A stretch of DNA of 64,000 nt from CAVSJA01 sp963728145 (GTDB lineage Bacteria; Bacteroidota; Bacteroidia; Chitinophagales; Chitinophagaceae). The notes under the pieces were generated by a model that was not told the origin of the DNA, searched no databases, and was given only the letters and a program-made list of their open reading frames with translations. Below, piece after piece: positions 28,700 to 37,056 of this stretch. The position numbers and the translations under genes are program-made. Position 1 is the stretch's first letter, and every line of letters begins with the position of its first letter. The DNA is taken from contig CAVSJA010000002.1 of the NCBI GenBank assembly GCA_963728145.1, positions 62,001-126,000 on the forward strand. The letters are read 5' to 3'.

Positions 28700-29089
28700 T
28701 CAAACAATCTCAAGCAATGGGTCCCAGAAAATTTTCTTAAAATCGACGATAGTATCTCTTTTCACTTTGATTCCTTCTTTTTGCAACAACTCTTTCATTC
28801 GGGTGGGAGTTTCGAAATGATGTCTGCCACTTAACATTCCGTTACGGTTTACGACGCGATGTGCAGGAACTTTTGGTTTGACCCTGTGAGCTCCATTCAT
28901 CGCCCATCCCACCATTCTCGCGGAAGATTTCGCACCGAGACAGGCTGCGATAGCACCATAAGAAGTAACACGGCCACGCGGGATTTGCCTTGCCACTTCA
29001 AACACCAATTCAAAAAAACTTTCTTCCCGCTTGCCCGAAGGACGAATGGTGGAAAGCTTTGGAGTCTGTTTATTTTTTGTTTGAGGCAT
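28700..29089 (-). CDS. alkyltransferase-like protein (MGMT fold without active cysteine)
   Basis: A 129-residue protein with the DNA-binding half of O6-methylguanine-DNA methyltransferase: FELVFEVARQIPRGRVTSYG, AIAACLGAKSSARMVGWAMN and KVPAHRVVNRNG. In true MGMT the motif is PCHRVV; here Ala replaces the alkyl-accepting Cys, which defines the ATL group. ATL proteins bind alkylated guanine, flip it out and hand it to nucleotide excision repair. It starts inside the end of the DUF5522 gene (20 bp overlap), so it is translationally coupled to it. Confidence 0.88.
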   Translation of the reverse strand: MPQTKNKQTPKLSTIRPSGKREESFFELVFEVARQIPRGRVTSYGAIAACLGAKSSARMVGWAMNGAHRVKPKVPAHRVVNRNGMLSGRHHFETPTRMKELLQKEGIKVKRDTIVDFKKIFWDPLLEIV

Positions 29090-29270
29090 TGTTTCTTTGT
29101 TCAAGCATAAATCTGCGGCGGGGTTCGGGCACATTTTCATAGTTGTAAGGGCAATGCAGGCATCCATTTCCACAGCAAAATCCTTTTTCAAGATGATACT
29201 TTTCAGTAAGGACGATGAATCCTTCTTCATTATAATAAAAATCAATTCCCTCTGTCAGTTTCTGTTTCAC
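29070..29270 (-). CDS. DUF5522 cysteine-rich small protein
   Basis: A 66-residue protein with the DUF5522 pattern: LTEGIDFYYNEEGFIVLTEKYHL followed by GFCCGNGCLHCPYNY. The four cysteines suggest a bound metal or cluster; no function is known. It overlaps trmB upstream by 29 bp and the ATL gene downstream by 20 bp, which makes a tight trmB-DUF5522-atl operon. Confidence 0.88.
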   Translation of the reverse strand: MKQKLTEGIDFYYNEEGFIVLTEKYHLEKGFCCGNGCLHCPYNYENVPEPRRRFMLEQRNNASNKK

Positions 29271-29955
29271 GGATGAGTTCTTTTAATTCAAGGTCCTTAT
29301 CAGGCAATGATTCAGCTGGAAGCCTGAATTGCAAATAATGAACGCGATTACTTTCAGCAATATCCAAAGCTTCATAATGTGTTTTGATCTGGAGTACCGC
29401 ATTCAATTCCGGTTGAGCGTATACATCATTCAGGTCGGCAAGTAACTCCAATTCATACAACCGAATCACCTGTAAGGTAAAATTATATAGTGCCGGTGAA
29501 TCAGTTTTCAAATGTATGATTCCACCGGGCTTCATTATTTTCTGATAGGACCGAAGGAATTTCGGATGCGTTAATCTTTTCTTTGCACGGGAGAAACGCA
29601 GTTGCGGGTCGGGAAAAGTGAGCCAGATTTCTTCCACTTCAGCAGGACCAAAATACTCGGCTATGCGATCGATCTGCGTTCTTAGGAAGGCCACATTGTT
29701 CAATCCGGTATTCAATGCTTTCTTTGCGCCAACCCAAATCCTGTTTCCTTTAAGATCAACTCCGATATAATTTTTCTCCTGCTGCATTTCGGCCAAACCC
29801 ACTGCATATTCGCCTTTCCCGCAAGCAAGCTCAAGAATGATTGGATTTTCATTCTTGAAATGCTTATTCCATTTACCCGCCATTCCTTCCGGATATTGCA
29901 AAACATTGGGAAATGTCAACAGTTCAGCAAATCGCTTTAATTTTTTTTGACCCAT
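29242..29955 (-). CDS. trmB: tRNA (guanine-N7-)-methyltransferase
   Basis: A 237-residue SAM-dependent enzyme that makes m7G46 in tRNA. Signatures are the SAM site ILELACGKGEYAVGLA, the acidic YIGVDLKGNR and the TrmB-specific EIWLTFPDPQLRFSRAKKRL, with LKTDSPALYNF after it. The start at 29955 (MGQKKLKRFAEL) is preferred over an upstream one at 30012 whose codons run into the next gene. It is the first gene of the operon with DUF5522 and atl. Confidence 0.94.
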   Translation of the reverse strand: MGQKKLKRFAELLTFPNVLQYPEGMAGKWNKHFKNENPIILELACGKGEYAVGLAEMQQEKNYIGVDLKGNRIWVGAKKALNTGLNNVAFLRTQIDRIAEYFGPAEVEEIWLTFPDPQLRFSRAKKRLTHPKFLRSYQKIMKPGGIIHLKTDSPALYNFTLQVIRLYELELLADLNDVYAQPELNAVLQIKTHYEALDIAESNRVHYLQFRLPAESLPDKDLELKELIRETETDRGN

Positions 29956-29977
29956 GAGAGGGTAAAAATAGAAAAAT

Positions 29978-30751
29978 TCAATCGCAGGAGTAGACGATGT
30001 TTTGTGCTCCAATGTTCATAAAGCGACCCTTGTTAAACGGGGGTGGTAGCGTGTGATCAAAAACCAGCGGCAGACCATGTTTATTGTAGCTGATTGCCGG
30101 TACTGGGTTATTAACGCTATAATCTCTGTTTAGAAGTTGCAGCGCAGGGTGTGTGCTGAGGAAATTCACCTTGTCATCGTACGTGTAAGCGGTGCTGCCA
30201 GTTTTAATTAAGTTACCATTTACATCATAAGCATATTTTTGGTTATCATGAACCGGCGGGGCGTCAGGAATCATTGGGAAAAAGATATCATAGTCATATT
30301 CAATCAGCCTTTTCTTGGAATCAAACGTATACTTGCCAAGGAATAAATTCTGTGTCAGCTTAAACAAATCGTTGGTATCGCTTCCAGAATAGAATAAGGA
30401 GTCGGCAACAATTGTGTTCCCTTCGTATAGCAATTTATTAACGTAATCAAAGGATTTCGAGTTCGGCCAAAGTCCAGCTATCACAATCAATTTTCCTTTA
30501 TTGTCATACTTGAAATGATAGTTCGGCCGGCCGGTGGTGTTTTTATTAAATATTATAGAAGTCGGATTTCCGCGATCGTTGTAATTAAATTTTGCGCGAA
30601 TGGTATCATATTCGCCATCCCATTTCTTTTCATAAGTCTCAAAACTCAAAACCCTGCAGGGCACTTCACCTTCGCTCGTCTTTCGGCAAGCGATTAAAGA
30701 GAGAATTGTCAATCCAAATAAAACAGTTATTGCAGACGTAATGCGGTTCAT
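29978..30751 (-). CDS. putative lipoprotein with YD-like repeats
   Basis: A 257-residue protein with a lipoprotein signal (LFGLTILSLIAC, lipid-attachable Cys22). The body has YD-type strand repeats: FNYNDRGNPTSIIF, YHFKYDNKGKLIVI and KYAYDVNGNLIKTG. Such repeats occur in Bacteroidota surface lipoproteins of unknown function. It is expected at the cell envelope. It lies 22 bp upstream of trmB on the same strand. Confidence 0.7.
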   Translation of the reverse strand: MNRITSAITVLFGLTILSLIACRKTSEGEVPCRVLSFETYEKKWDGEYDTIRAKFNYNDRGNPTSIIFNKNTTGRPNYHFKYDNKGKLIVIAGLWPNSKSFDYVNKLLYEGNTIVADSLFYSGSDTNDLFKLTQNLFLGKYTFDSKKRLIEYDYDIFFPMIPDAPPVHDNQKYAYDVNGNLIKTGSTAYTYDDKVNFLSTHPALQLLNRDYSVNNPVPAISYNKHGLPLVFDHTLPPPFNKGRFMNIGAQNIVYSCD

Positions 30752-30878
30752 TGTTTAGGGATTGCCGTATTGAAGGTAAAACAAAAAAGCCCTTCCTGGA
30801 AAAGGAAAGGCTTGCCAAAACTCTTCAGCACAATTCGTGTCTGCTTGCTTGTAGGAAAATGTACATGAGAAAAATCCG

Positions 30879-31051
30879 CTGTAGAGGGAGGACTCGAACC
30901 TCCACGGGGCAGTTAGCTGTAGTACAAACTGTGGTGGTCAACCCCGGTCGGTCCCCCGCTTTTCGGCGGGAGATCGGCTCTATGCTACGTTTATCCTGTA
31001 TCCCCACCCCCGAGACAAGAGGGCATGTCTGCCAAATTTCATCACTCCACA
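30879..31051 (-). ncRNA. tRNA-like RNA with a ~100-nt structured variable region
   Basis: The ends form a tRNA: TGTGGAG (31051-31045) pairs with CTCTACA (30886-30880, one G-U), then T8-G9, a three-pair D stem ATG/CAT with an AATTTGGCAGA loop as in type II tRNAs, and an anticodon-like arm CCCTC-TTGTCTC-GGGGG (triplet GTC). The T arm GGAGG-TTCGAGT-CCTCC is canonical. Between the anticodon and T arms are about 100 nt instead of the usual 4-24. They contain a hairpin with stem CCCGC/GCGGG, extended by further pairs, and a second with CAGTT/AACTG, closed by GGGG/CCCC. There is no encoded CCA. A GTC triplet in a type II body does not fit any normal tRNA. Confidence 0.5.
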
Positions 31052-31227
31052 GTATTTGATTCCACCTTCGCTAAGGCTTCAGTGGATACAATCAAAGAAC
31101 AAATTCAACACAATATTAAAGGAACTTGGCTATTCAATGCAAATTTTTCAAAAAAAATTTTGAAATTATAGAAATTATTCAAATATTTGGCGATATTTGT
31201 TGAAATGATCTAAAATCAACTACCAAA

Positions 31228-31707
31228 ATGGCCGCTAAATTGAATCTTGACAAACTCGATCTGCAGATCATCCAGGAGATGATGGAAAATGCAGAGATAT
31301 CTTATGCAGATCTGGGAAAAAAACTCTTTGTTTCCGGAGGTACCATCCATGTTCGCATCAAAAAACTCCAGGAAGCCGGTATTGTGAAAGGTACTAAATT
31401 AAATGTCGATCTGAAGCAACTAGGGTATGATGTTATTGCGTTTATTGGCATATTTCTTGAAAAATCATCCCTGTACGACACTGTTGCGAAGGAACTGAAT
31501 AAGATGCCTGAAATTGTACGACTGAATTATACGACAGGCAACTATAGTATGTTTGCGGAGATGAATTGCAAGGACATTAACCAACTTCGCTTTGTGTTGC
31601 ATGATGAGTTACAAAAGATTAAAGGAATTGAACGAACAGAAACCTTTATCTCGCTCGAGGAAAGCTTTAACCGCAACGTAAAGGTCCTTTCTGCTACCGG
31701 AACATAA
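31228..31707 (+). CDS. Lrp/AsnC family transcriptional regulator
   Basis: A 159-residue regulator. Residues 5-60 form the AsnC helix-turn-helix (LDKLDLQIIQEMMENAEISY, then GGTIHVRIKKLQEAGIV). The rest is the RAM ligand-binding domain (YDVIAFIGIFLEKSS, IVRLNYTTGNYSMFAEM, IERTETFISLEES). Such proteins form octamers that respond to amino acids. The neighbours give no clear target. The upstream region is an AT-rich run with many AAATT words. Confidence 0.93.
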   Translation: MAAKLNLDKLDLQIIQEMMENAEISYADLGKKLFVSGGTIHVRIKKLQEAGIVKGTKLNVDLKQLGYDVIAFIGIFLEKSSLYDTVAKELNKMPEIVRLNYTTGNYSMFAEMNCKDINQLRFVLHDELQKIKGIERTETFISLEESFNRNVKVLSATGT

Positions 31708-31762
31708 ATTTTGATAAAGCCTATTAAATAGTATTTTTAATCCTCATACTGATCAGACAACT

Positions 31763-32170
31763 ATGAAAAAGTCTATTGTTTACCCCCTGGCCATACTTTT
31801 TGTATTTGCGTCAACGCCCTACTGCAAAAAGAAACCAAGTGATCCGTGCACTGCAGAATCGACTTTATCAATCACTACCACTCCAGCTAATGGTAGCATC
31901 GAGCCTCCGGCACCCGGTCCAAACTTTCCATTGCGCGTCACTATAAATTCTACCATTCCTCCACAAGGAGTATCAATAGAAGTTAAGGCAAGACCAGAAG
32001 CATCCCCAACTCCATTTTTTGCTGAAACACGTAACTCCACAACAAAAGACAATGATTTCACCATTACCGGTGCAACAACTGGAGTTGCAAGTATTGTTGA
32101 GATTACAGTTATGTCGAAGACTTGCGCTACGAATAAGGCAACTGCAAGCTATAGGTTCTCTCGAAAATAG
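31763..32170 (+). CDS. small exported protein, probable lipoprotein
   Basis: A 135-residue protein with an N-terminal signal ending in FASTPYCKKK, where Cys21 could carry lipid. The remainder is Thr/Pro/Ser-rich and looks like a single Ig-like or CARDB-like beta domain (STLSITTTPANGSI, ATTGVASIVEITVM). Function unknown. The stop codon's last base is the first base of a heptad palindrome. Confidence 0.6.
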   Translation: MKKSIVYPLAILFVFASTPYCKKKPSDPCTAESTLSITTTPANGSIEPPAPGPNFPLRVTINSTIPPQGVSIEVKARPEASPTPFFAETRNSTTKDNDFTITGATTGVASIVEITVMSKTCATNKATASYRFSRK

Positions 32171-32231
32171 CTTCGAGCTGTGAGCCACGAGCTGCGAGCA
32201 AAGCAATTCCAAGCTCATAGCTCATGGCTCA
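32170..32231. repeat. heptad inverted repeat (CACGAGC units) filling a convergent gap
   Basis: Left: TTCGAGC, TGTGAGC, CACGAGC, TGCGAGC. Right: GCTCATA, GCTCATG, GCTCAT. It starts at the G of the lipoprotein stop codon TAG and ends with the complement of the permease TGA, so both convergent genes terminate inside it. The same unit type occurs at 54873-54985. Confidence 0.8.
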
Positions 32232-33326
32232 TTCTTTCACTGAGACCGCATCTCTCAATCCATTTCCGAGCATATTAAAGGCGAGTACGAGAATCATTAT
32301 CGCAAATCCAGGAACAAGCGCAAGCATCGGATTCTGTGTAATAATGAAATTATAATTCTCTCTTATCATTAGTCCCCAACTTGGTTGCGGCGGTTGTACT
32401 CCTACTCCAAGAAAACTTAAGCCTGCTTCAATGACAATTGCAGATGCAAAATTCGATGCGGCCAAAACGAGAACCGGCCCCATCACATTTGGCAATACAT
32501 GCCGGAAAATAATTCTGCCCGATGAATAGCCCAATGCCCGCGCAGCTTCAATGTATTCCATTTCCCTTATACTCAATACCTGTCCTCTGATTAGACGTGC
32601 AACACTCACCCACATCGTCAAACCAATTGCAATGAATACCTGCCAGAATCCTTTACCCATCAACAATGTGATGGCAAATACTAATAATAATGTAGGAATG
32701 CTCCAGATCACATTGATCAGCCACATGATGATATCATCAGTCTTTCCACCAAAATATCCGGCAATTGAACCGAGTAATACACCAATGCTCAATGAAATTA
32801 GAACTGTGATCAATCCTACACTTAAACTCACTCTTGTTCCAATCAATAAGCGGCTAAGAATATCTCTTCCATTTTTATCCGTACCTAAATGAAAACTGAT
32901 CGATTTTATTTGCCACTTATTCTTGCCAAATGAAAGTTTATTAAGATCGGCGATCGAATAAGCTGTTCTTTCTCCGATTCCTTCGTCAATGAATTTTTGA
33001 ATGATCAGGCTATCCTTTCTTTCTTCATAACCAAGGATTGGGATATAATCATAAGGATCTTCTTTGCCGTTAATTAGTTGTTGGAAAATGGAAACTGACT
33101 CGGGTCGTCTTTCTTTGGGGGTAAGAAGAAAATCCAATTTATAGCCCGGCGTTCTTCCGCCAATTTCAACAATCATACGGTTGGCAAATGGAGAATGATC
33201 CGGCACGAGGAAGTATGCAAAAATTGCAATAAAGAGAGTAATAATAATCACAATCAATCCAGCCACCGCTCCTTTATTTCTTTTGAGGCGGTTCCATGCA
33301 CTGCGCTGTGGATTGATTTGATTCAT
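32229..33326 (-). CDS. ABC transporter permease, DppC/OppC type
   Basis: A 365-residue inner-membrane permease. The N-terminal OppC segment (NKGAVAGLIVIIITLFIAIF) is followed by a ~110-residue soluble insert and the transmembrane domain from LGTDKNGRDILSRLLIGTRVSL on. The ATPase-coupling loop is EYIEAARALGYSSGRIIFRHVLPN. The insert is longer than in Gram-negative model DppC and is common in Bacteroidota. No binding protein, ATPase or partner permease is adjacent, so the peptide or nickel substrate is unknown. Confidence 0.9.
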   Translation of the reverse strand: MNQINPQRSAWNRLKRNKGAVAGLIVIIITLFIAIFAYFLVPDHSPFANRMIVEIGGRTPGYKLDFLLTPKERRPESVSIFQQLINGKEDPYDYIPILGYEERKDSLIIQKFIDEGIGERTAYSIADLNKLSFGKNKWQIKSISFHLGTDKNGRDILSRLLIGTRVSLSVGLITVLISLSIGVLLGSIAGYFGGKTDDIIMWLINVIWSIPTLLLVFAITLLMGKGFWQVFIAIGLTMWVSVARLIRGQVLSIREMEYIEAARALGYSSGRIIFRHVLPNVMGPVLVLAASNFASAIVIEAGLSFLGVGVQPPQPSWGLMIRENYNFIITQNPMLALVPGFAIMILVLAFNMLGNGLRDAVSVKE

Positions 33327-33366
33327 TAGTGAATTTACCTACTATTAAACACTCAATATTTGAGAA

Positions 33367-33461
33367 GCAATAATCAATAATTAATAATCAATAATAGATC
33401 GTAGTGAAACCAGCTTATTAATCGTGAACAACATCATGCTATTCGAATTATTGATTATTAC
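33367..33461. repeat. heptad inverted repeat (AATCAAT units)
   Basis: Left arm 33367-33397: AATCAAT, AATTAAT, AATCAAT. Right arm near 33444-33461: ATTATTGATTATTA. It lies between two tandem leftward genes. Confidence 0.7.
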
Positions 33462-33479
33462 ATCGCACAAGTGTTTCAG

Positions 33480-34625
33480 CTATTTTTTAATCCTTCTTCC
33501 TTTCCACTCAAACGACCCAAACTTCCCAAATGTACCGGCAATGATCGTATAAAGAATATGTATGGGTTGAAGAAAGGGAAAATATCTTAACAAATTTCCC
33601 TGTCCAAAGAATAAAGCCACCGCATTTACAAAAGGAAACTCGATTAAGATCTTTGCGAACAAGAAAAGCAGGAATACGAGCAACCAGCTTAGTTTGAAGA
33701 AAGCGGCCACAGCCAATGCTACAAAACAACAGTTGATCAGGTAAACGAACAACAAGACCCAAAATATTCTTTTATCCTGGTAGCTGTCTGCTTTACTTGA
33801 CCAACGAATCCTTTGTTGGAAAAATTCTTTCCAGGTTTTTTGAGTATCCGTATGAACAATTGACGCATCGCTTTTCAGGTAAAGCACATCATTGGGATAT
33901 TTCAGGAATATTTTGTGCATTAGTAGCAAATCATCGCCGGATGCGATCTTGTCTACTCCTTCAAATCCCTTCACGTCATAGAATGCAGTTCTTTCATAAG
34001 CAAGATTCGCTCCGTTGCATAAAGAATTAAACCTTTTATGAACAGAAGCGCCGGTAATGCCCTGTAGTACCAGGAAGTCCAATATTTGAAAAATGGAAAG
34101 CAATGAGGAATCCCCGGTCAATTTAACGGGCGCCGCAATAAACTTTGGATTATTTTCTTCATAGAAAGCCGCGATTGTCTTTAACCAATCCTGGTGAAAA
34201 CGGCAATCTGCATCAGTAGTAACGACTAATTTTCCCGAAGCAATCGATATCCCTTCTTCAATTGCCCGTTTTTTATAGGAACCCAATCTTTCGCCTTCTT
34301 TCACGAGATCTTTCAATTGGATGCTTTTTAAAGAAACCAGTCCTTTGCATTGTTGGATTAATTCCCAGGTTTTATCTTCCGAATGGTCGTCGACAACTAT
34401 GACTTCAAATAATTCCTTTGAATAGCTTTGATCTGCGAGCGAATTATGCAGTCCTTTAATATTTGCTTCTTCATTACGAGCGGCAATTACAACAGAAATG
34501 AAAACAGTTGGATTTTTATTCGCTACGTCAAATAGTGGTATTTTTTTCCATGCCCTTCGGTAATAATCGATCAGCAGGGCATAGCCGAAGAGCAGCAATA
34601 AAAATATCAGGATGAAAACAGCCAT
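33480..34625 (-). CDS. family 2 glycosyltransferase, membrane-bound
   Basis: A 381-residue inverting glycosyltransferase. After an N-terminal transmembrane helix comes the GT-A domain: ISVVIAARNEEANI (43-56), EVIVVDDHS (74-82), the metal-binding TDAD (137-140) and QQRIRW near 268. Three or four C-terminal helices follow (LLFVYLINCCFVALAVAAFF, WLLVFLLFLFA). The layout matches processive or biosynthetic GT2 proteins that make envelope glycolipids or polysaccharide. Substrate unknown. The adjacent hydrolase is on the same strand. Confidence 0.88.
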   Translation of the reverse strand: MAVFILIFLLLLFGYALLIDYYRRAWKKIPLFDVANKNPTVFISVVIAARNEEANIKGLHNSLADQSYSKELFEVIVVDDHSEDKTWELIQQCKGLVSLKSIQLKDLVKEGERLGSYKKRAIEEGISIASGKLVVTTDADCRFHQDWLKTIAAFYEENNPKFIAAPVKLTGDSSLLSIFQILDFLVLQGITGASVHKRFNSLCNGANLAYERTAFYDVKGFEGVDKIASGDDLLLMHKIFLKYPNDVLYLKSDASIVHTDTQKTWKEFFQQRIRWSSKADSYQDKRIFWVLLFVYLINCCFVALAVAAFFKLSWLLVFLLFLFAKILIEFPFVNAVALFFGQGNLLRYFPFLQPIHILYTIIAGTFGKFGSFEWKGRRIKK

Positions 34626-34658
34626 CTTTCAGGCATAAATATACTATTGCACACAGTA

Positions 34659-35471
34659 CTAACGCAGACAGTTAAGGATCACTGGAATATTTTTTTCTTT
34701 TAAAACCTGGTGACCCGAATCGAGCAGTTCAATCCTGCAATAAAGCTCAATGCCCTTCCTGAATCTTTCACCAGGTTCAACACGGATGATGCGGTCAAAC
34801 TTTCCATACAATAAGGCAATGGGTATTTGGAATTCGCGGATATGCGATTTCAGCTGTCGGTGGTTGGGCCGTATCTTTCTTAGTCCGGTCCATCTTTCAA
34901 ATAATTCCTTCCGCACCTGGTCATCGTGTATATAATACTTCACGAACTTGTGGATACTTGGATTTACCAGCTTCATGCTATGAATGCCGTTTAGAAATCC
35001 GAGAAACCAACCAGGTTTCGCCATTGTTAACCTGAAAAAACGGTTACCGATAAATGTTTGGGTTGCGAGCCAGTACCAGAAATTCACTTTCATACCATCG
35101 GGAGCAAGCAATACAACTTTTTTTATACGTTCAGGAATTTGCTGGATAAGATGTAAGGCTACTCTTCCGCCCATACTATAGCCGATTAATGAAAATTGCT
35201 TCTCCGCTATTTTTTGTTGTTTTAGAATTCCATCGATGATCTCAACGAGCTCGCGAATTGAGAAATTCAAACCTTCTTTCCAAACTGTGTTTCCATGAAA
35301 GGGAAGATCAATAGCGATCAATTGGAGCGAGTCTGGTAATCCTGGTTCGAGGAATTTGAATGAGTCCGTTGCTTCACCATAGCCATGCAAGCAAAATACC
35401 GGATGCGTTCCATTGCCAGCAACGCTGTAATGGATCCTTGAGTTTTTATAGTGAAAGAAAGAGGACTGCAT
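34659..35471 (-). CDS. alpha/beta hydrolase
   Basis: A 270-residue soluble hydrolase. HGYGEA (28-33) forms the oxyanion hole, GYSMGG holds the nucleophile Ser near residue 99, and DSGHQVL near 253 supplies His. The acid is probably Asp in YGKFDRII. It has no signal peptide. It lies 33 bp upstream of the glycosyltransferase and may share its transcript. The substrate is not evident. Confidence 0.85.
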   Translation of the reverse strand: MQSSFFHYKNSRIHYSVAGNGTHPVFCLHGYGEATDSFKFLEPGLPDSLQLIAIDLPFHGNTVWKEGLNFSIRELVEIIDGILKQQKIAEKQFSLIGYSMGGRVALHLIQQIPERIKKVVLLAPDGMKVNFWYWLATQTFIGNRFFRLTMAKPGWFLGFLNGIHSMKLVNPSIHKFVKYYIHDDQVRKELFERWTGLRKIRPNHRQLKSHIREFQIPIALLYGKFDRIIRVEPGERFRKGIELYCRIELLDSGHQVLKEKNIPVILNCLR

Positions 35472-35976
35472 AATGTCTTCACATAATCTTCGCGCGAGGG
35501 TCCCCGCAGAGTCTCCCTCAACAGGGTCTTGAAATTAATGCATTTTACGGGGGGCTCTGCCCGTAGGGCGAATAGTTCGTGGCATCGAATGATTGTGTGG
35601 ATGAATGCCAAGTTGGTTAAATGAAAATTGAACGAAGTGCATATCTATTGTCCCATGCGGGACATCGCAGAGTCCCCCCGTAAGTTGCATTTAATTCGGA
35701 GTGCGTGTTGGGGGGAGACTCTGCGGGAACCTCCGACACGTTCTCGCAGAGTCTCTCGCAGCAGGGAATCCAAAACATCAGGAATCTTACGCGAGGACTC
35801 TGCGCTGCCCGCAGGGCGGATGGTTAGTGACTGTATGATTGTGTGACTGAATGCCAAGTTGGTTAAATGAAAATTGAACTAAGAGCATATCTATTGTCAC
35901 ATGTGGGAACTTGTACCCCGCGTATGATTCTTCATTATTTTGGAGCTCCGATTGCGGGATGCCCTGCGAAAGAGTA
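35472..35976. repeat. 505-bp repeat-rich gap with a duplicated ~70-bp segment
   Basis: No gene. Copy one (35591-35662) and copy two (35837-35908) share GATTGTGTG, then ATGCCAAGTTGGTTAAATGA and ATATCTATTGTC at the same spacing, with a few differences. Between and around them are CGCAGAGTC/GACTCTGCG words in both orientations that can form several hairpins, and GC-rich CCCGYAGGGCGGAT-like segments. The gap separates the alpha/beta hydrolase from a broken SGNH gene. Confidence 0.75.
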
Positions 35977-36878
35977 TTAATTTCCGATTTTCAACATTTG
36001 CCCGGAGGTAATGGTTAAAGTTGATGAAGGATGAACATTTAATTTCCTGACTTCTGCATTGATATTAATAGTTATCGTTCGTCCGGGAAGAATTGCTACA
36101 GAGTCTGCAATTGTTGGCACATATTCATTTTCCCAAATCAGGGGATTATTCCAATTTCCGTTCGCGGTTGCACGATTAATAAGTCCAATGCCCAAAATAT
36201 TTTTATCGCGAACCCGCTTAAAAAGTTCTTTATGGCCTGCATTGTTGAGATGGATATTGTCGCCGGCAGAATAGATCGGATTCATCGTATTATCCGGAAG
36301 CGCAATGCCGGTCCAGAAATCAATTGCGTTATTCCCAAACTGGAGCATTATGGCGTCGCGAATGTCATGCAGTTTTTGTCTTGACTCTGGAGTTCCAAAA
36401 ACACCTCCATCTTGTCTTGGTTGTGGAGTAGCTATGAAACAAACTTTTCCGGCACCAATCATGAATCAAAGATTTTTTGATGGCAATCGACAATTTGAGC
36501 AATCGTAAATTAGGTATCGTTATAATTGTTTGTGGGATAGTTTACAAGTACAATATTTGGATTAAATGATAGCGCCTTTGTTACGTTGTTGTCGTGGCTG
36601 GTGGAGCGTAACATGACAAAGGCGCGGTGGTGGATCGTACTATAGCTCGTCGGCAATCCTTTATAACAATTAAATCCACCAACTGCGAGATTATGGACTG
36701 TTAAAAGAATTCCCAGGTTATTATAGTAATAATTCAAGCGGCCAACGTAGGAACTATCGGGCGAAGACGCTCCGGTTCCTGCAGATGTTGAAGAACCGAT
36801 AATTGACAGAACTTTTGACTGTCCGAAGCAATAAAAAGCAGTCCCTAAGCAGAGTGCTACCAGCAGAGCTTTCCTCAT
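35977..36878 (-). pseudogene. SGNH/GDSL hydrolase, interrupted
   Basis: The first part (36510-36878) has a signal peptide (LLVALCLGTAFYCFG), block I as IIGSSTSAGTG, GG-block SVGGFNCY-like residues and block III NYPTNNYND. The second part (35977-36462) continues with CFIATPQPRQD and block V DNIHLNNAGH, then a repeat-like C-terminus ending LTITSGQMLKIGN. Between them lie an in-frame TAA at 36510-36512 and a one-base frame change near 36,463. Two lesions 50 bp apart suggest real decay, although sequence error is possible. The C-terminus is probably also truncated by the repeat-rich DNA that follows. Confidence 0.7.
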
Positions 36879-37037
36879 AAAGACCTTAACGTTTTTTAGT
36901 TTTTCCAGGTCGGTTTTTCTGGGAGGGGGTTGATAAAGATAGGGATTTATAAATCCTGAGCGTCAATGCGGAAAGGCTGTTAAAAAAAAATTCATACCTG
37001 AAACTTGACTGGGTCGGGGAATTTCTGTAGGTTTGAT

Positions 37038-37055
37038 TAGTTGTATAAACAACTA
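37038..37055. promoter_or_regulatory. MarR-type operator
   Basis: TAGTTGTATAAACAACTA: perfect 7-bp arms TAGTTGT and ACAACTA around ATAA. It ends one base before the MarR start codon at 37057. Size and symmetry match known MarR-family operators, which are often autoregulatory. Confidence 0.7.
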
Positions 37056-37056
37056 T

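Noticed and set aside
30825..31007. Short frames over the tRNA-like region (both strands)
   Set aside because: They cover the strongly structured RNA and have no protein features.
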